In this document: piece after piece, positions 5,058 through 7,182 of the stretch | Layout: every line of letters starts with the position of its first letter | Position numbering within the stretch: the first letter of the stretch is position 1 | NCBI GenBank assembly: GCA_026389255.1 | Contig: JAPLIF010000174.1 | Span: 1 to 7,182 of the forward strand | DNA: 7,182 nucleotides | Reading direction: 5' to 3' | DNA from: Cyanobacteriota bacterium | Lineage (GTDB): Bacteria; Cyanobacteriota; Cyanobacteriia; PCC-6307; Cyanobiaceae | Translations under genes and position numbers: made by a program | The notes under the pieces: model-generated | Database searches by the model: none | Told to the model about the DNA's origin: nothing | The model's input: only the letters and a program-made list of their open reading frames with translations

Positions 5058-6826
5058 CGTTGGCCTCCTGCCTGCAGGGGGCTGAGCGCCGCTGGGCTGA
5101 GCGCCGTTGGGCCGATCGGGCGCAATTGGGAGAGCACCACCCGGCCGGAACCGTCAAAACGGGGCGACTCCAGTTGGGGCCGGGCCCAGGCCGCCGGCCG
5201 CACCACCCACACCGGCAGATAGGGCACACCCACGGCCGCCCGCCGCTGGATCGTTTGCAGCAGCGCCAGCCGCTCGGGGCCAGCCAGTTCGCTGCTGCGT
5301 TGCAGCTGGGCGTCCAATCCGGGGGCCGTCCAGAAGCTGCCGCTGAGGGCACTGCCCCCCTCCAGGCAGCGATTGCCCTGGGGCTTGGTGCAAGCGAGCA
5401 TGGGGGAGAGGTAGTTTTCGGCGTCGGGATAGTCCCCCATCCAGTTGATCAGAATCATCGGGAACGCCTCCTTATCGAGTTGCGAATAGGCGGTGGTTGA
5501 TTCCATGCCGCTGACTTCGAGGCGCACGCAATCATCCAGGTCCCGTTTCAGCTGGCTTTGCCAGGTGAGGGCAAAGAGTCGGTCGGTGGGCACATCGGAG
5601 AGAAAGGTGAGCGGCAGGCTGAGCCGCTTGCCATGGCAATAGCCCGCCCGTTTGTAGAGGCTGCGGGCGCGCCCGGGGTTGTAGGCGGGCCAGGCATCCG
5701 GGTCGGCCCCGGGTAGGGAGGGCGGCACCAGGCTGCGCAGGCTGGGCCGCATCCCCAGGCTGACCCGTTGCTGGATCAAATCATGGTCGAGGCTGGAGGC
5801 GATCGCCTGGCGCAGGGTCGGGTTGTCGAGGGGGGGCTGGCTGGTGAGCAGGGAGAGAAAGCCGATATCCAGGGCGGGCCCCAACCCTTCTTTGAGATCC
5901 CCCTTCTCGGCACTGCGGTGCAGGGCCCGCTGGTGGTCGATGTCCAGGCTGCTGGAGAGCAGCAGGTCGATTTCGCCGCTGCGCAGGCCCCCCAGCAGGG
6001 CGGTGGAGTTGCTGTAGGTGGTGAGCATCAGGCCGCCGTTGGCGGGACGGCGTCCCCAGTAACGATCGAAGGGCATCAGCCGCTGCTGTTGCTCACTGAA
6101 GTAGGCCAGGCGATAGGGCCCGGTGCCGACAAAGCGGTCGTTGAGGGGTTTTTCGCGGTGGTTCCTGTAGGCGGTGGGGGAGACGGGGGTGAGGAAGATG
6201 GCCGACAGCAGGCGCGGCAGGGGAGCAAAGGGGCGCTTCAGGCTGAGCTCCACCTCGAAGGGCCCCACGGCCCGCACCGCCTGGACCCGATCGGCCAGCT
6301 GGAAGCCCAGGGTGCCGGCCTTCATGAAGCGCTGCATTGAAAACACCAGGGCCGCCGCGTCGAAGCGGGTGCCGTCGTGGAAGAGGACGTCGTGGCGTAG
6401 GGGGATGAGGGCCCGCAGGCCATCGCCACTGATCTGGGGCAGGGCGGAGGCCAGGCGCGGTTCAATCCGGCCATCGGCTTCGATCGAATAGAGCGGATCG
6501 CCCAGGGCCGCCAGGGCCTGCATCACGCCCACCCGTGAGGCCTTGATCGGATCGAGGGAATCGATGCGGCTGGCCTGGCCCACAATCAGGCTGCGGGGCG
6601 GCCGGGCCGGCTGGCAGGCCGCAAGACCAATGGCAAGGCCAAGGAGCAGCGTGGTGGCGACGAGAGCTGGCCGCTGGCGCGGCGGGACCAGCGCCGGACG
6701 CTGGCGGAGCGGGACGCTCAGTGGGCCCAGGCGCCAGCCGTTTCCACCTGGGCCTGGGATCTGGAGAGCTCGGGGCTGGGGTGCCAGGGGGGCCGGCTGC
6801 TGCGGTGAATCCTGGGCTGGAGGCAC
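5054..6826 (-). CDS. ABC transporter substrate-binding lipoprotein, SBP_bac_5 family
   Basis: An extracytoplasmic binding protein for peptides or similar ligands that should deliver its substrate to the coupled DppB-like permease. The frame runs 590 residues from GTG 6826. A lipoprotein signal is clear: hydrophobic run LLLGLAIGLAAC with lipobox LAAC and Cys71 as the lipidated residue. The mature part follows the family pattern: SLIVGQASRIDSLDPIKAS, RIEPRLASALPQISGDG, LRHDVLFHDGTRFDA, FVGTGPYRLAYF, LRQAIASSLDHDLI and the C-terminal half ending in PYLPVWVVRPAAW. About 50 residues precede the signal helix, far more than usual, and contain a tandem nine-residue repeat (RQRPALV twice). No ATG, GTG or TTG lies between 6826 and the lipobox, so GTG 6826 is kept, with doubt. 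No clear ribosome binding site is visible. The gene starts 53 bases after the homoserine dehydrogenase stop and overlaps the permease start by ATGA. Confidence 0.92.
   Translation of the reverse strand: MPPAQDSPQQPAPLAPQPRALQIPGPGGNGWRLGPLSVPLRQRPALVPPRQRPALVATTLLLGLAIGLAACQPARPPRSLIVGQASRIDSLDPIKASRVGVMQALAALGDPLYSIEADGRIEPRLASALPQISGDGLRALIPLRHDVLFHDGTRFDAAALVFSMQRFMKAGTLGFQLADRVQAVRAVGPFEVELSLKRPFAPLPRLLSAIFLTPVSPTAYRNHREKPLNDRFVGTGPYRLAYFSEQQQRLMPFDRYWGRRPANGGLMLTTYSNSTALLGGLRSGEIDLLLSSSLDIDHQRALHRSAEKGDLKEGLGPALDIGFLSLLTSQPPLDNPTLRQAIASSLDHDLIQQRVSLGMRPSLRSLVPPSLPGADPDAWPAYNPGRARSLYKRAGYCHGKRLSLPLTFLSDVPTDRLFALTWQSQLKRDLDDCVRLEVSGMESTTAYSQLDKEAFPMILINWMGDYPDAENYLSPMLACTKPQGNRCLEGGSALSGSFWTAPGLDAQLQRSSELAGPERLALLQTIQRRAAVGVPYLPVWVVRPAAWARPQLESPRFDGSGRVVLSQLRPIGPTALSPAALSPLQAGGQR
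5081..5110. repeat. 15-base tandem duplication in the binding-protein C-terminus
   Basis: Two adjacent copies of GCTGAGCGCCG[C/T]TGG differing at one base, in frame in the last part of the lipoprotein gene. They encode the repeated residues in PTALSPAALSP. The near-identity suggests a recent slippage event in a tolerant, probably disordered tail. Confidence 0.75.
6659..6712. repeat. 27-base imperfect tandem repeat before the lipoprotein signal
   Basis: Two adjacent 27-base units (6659-6685 and 6686-6712) differ at several positions. On the minus strand they encode PLRQRPALV and then PPRQRPALV, directly before the hydrophobic signal helix. The duplication adds positive charge to the n-region and partly explains the unusual length of the leader. 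Confidence 0.7.
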
Positions 6827-6879
6827 TGCCGGCGCTGAAGGTGGGACCCATCCTCTCCCACGGCGGTCAGGGGGCGGGC

Positions 6880-7182
6880 TCAGAGGGTCCGCAGGCAGGC
6901 CGCCACGGTTTCCACCTCCGGCTGGGCGGTGATGGCGGCCAGGGCCTGGCGAAAGCGCGACTCCTCCACCTCATGGGTGATGACAACGATTTCGGCGCCA
7001 CCGCCACCGCCACCGTCTCTGCCACCGCCGCTGGCCTCGTATTGGACGATCGATTGGATCGAGACCCCCGCGGTGCCGAAGGCGGTGCCGATTTTGCCGA
7101 TCACGCCGGCCTCATCGCGGGTGAGCAGCCGCACGTAGTTGCGGTGGCTGGTCCTGGTGCCGTCCACTAAGGCGCATTGGCG
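6880..7182 (-). CDS. hom: Homoserine dehydrogenase, C-terminal ACT domain (5' truncated)
   Basis: The regulatory end of homoserine dehydrogenase, which reduces aspartate semialdehyde to homoserine for threonine, methionine and isoleucine synthesis. The frame is open to the right edge, so the NAD(P)-binding and catalytic domains lie outside. The visible 100 residues form an ACT domain: NYVRLLTRDEAGVIGKIGTA, FGTAGVSIQSIVQYEAS, then AEIVVITHEVEESRFRQAL and PEVETVAACLRTL before the TGA. The first-strand and helix pattern RDEAGVIGKIG is typical of ACT domains that bind an amino-acid effector such as threonine. A glycine tract (SGGGRDGGGGGG), encoded by a hexanucleotide repeat, is inserted in the loop between strands two and three. 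GTG 7167 could be mistaken for a start, but the frame continues upstream of it. The binding-protein gene follows 53 bases downstream on the same strand. Confidence 0.88.
   Translation of the reverse strand, partial: RQCALVDGTRTSHRNYVRLLTRDEAGVIGKIGTAFGTAGVSIQSIVQYEASGGGRDGGGGGGAEIVVITHEVEESRFRQALAAITAQPEVETVAACLRTL
6997..7032. repeat. GCCACC hexanucleotide repeat in hom
   Basis: Three perfect GCCACC units (6997-7014), one diverged unit (GTCTCT), another perfect unit (7021-7026) and a partial one (GCCGCT). On the minus strand this encodes SGGGRDGGGGGG in an ACT-domain loop. The length is a multiple of three, so unit gain or loss would keep the frame. Confidence 0.8.

Noticed and set aside
4290..5222. 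310-codon open frame on the plus strand
   Set aside because: Antisense to the permease, very rich in Gln, Gly and Ala, with no recognisable domain; the permease on the other strand has clear family motifs.
4003..5352. 449-codon open frame on the minus strand
   Set aside because: It lies over the permease and the end of the binding protein in another frame. Its product is Arg/Pro/Gly/Ala low-complexity without domains, the usual shadow in GC-rich DNA.
1..7182. CRISPR array, tRNA, rRNA, insertion sequence or phage genes
   Set aside because: I saw no spaced direct repeats, tRNA-like cloverleaf, transposase motif, terminal inverted repeats or phage proteins on either strand.

Overview
The window reads as chromosomal DNA of a GC-rich unicellular cyanobacterium of the Synechococcus/Cyanobium type. 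This is inferred from three things: a secreted alpha/beta hydrolase with a cyanobacterial DUF1400-like N-terminal region, strongly GC-biased codon use in most genes, and a homoserine dehydrogenase next to a lipoprotein/permease pair. No species can be named from the sequence alone.

Layout, left to right. Bases 1-2322 (+ strand) look like one transcription unit: the C-terminal STAS end of a SulP-family anion transporter, a small overlapping acidic protein of unknown function, and an exported serine hydrolase with a complete Ser/Asp/His triad. A possible 34-residue single-pass membrane ORF starts on a TTGA overlap with the hydrolase stop. Bases 2332-3241 (- strand) hold an arsenite S-adenosylmethionine methyltransferase gene (arsM) broken by an internal deletion. 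The first 14 codons survive, then about 50-60 codons are gone, including the SAM-binding GxGxG motif, and the remaining reading frame is shifted. Bases 3242-3334 are an AT-rich divergent intergenic region with two perfect inverted repeats. Bases 3317-4006 (+ strand) encode a low-GC multi-pass membrane protein. Bases 4038-7182 (- strand) run, in transcription order, from the ACT-domain end of homoserine dehydrogenase through a peptide-type ABC substrate-binding lipoprotein to a DppB-like permease.

The middle block (about 2324-4037) differs from its flanks in base composition. Hand counts of single 60-base lines gave about 73% GC in the hydrolase, 55% in the arsM remnant and 42% in the membrane gene. 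The block sits between two GC-rich operons that converge on it, so it is best read as acquired accessory DNA, part of it already decaying. The strongest observation is the arsM deletion. It is easy to miss because a GTG codon downstream of the deletion opens a clean 280-codon frame that would be called as a normal methyltransferase. I found no new defence or mobile system, no CRISPR array, no tRNA or rRNA and no insertion sequence.
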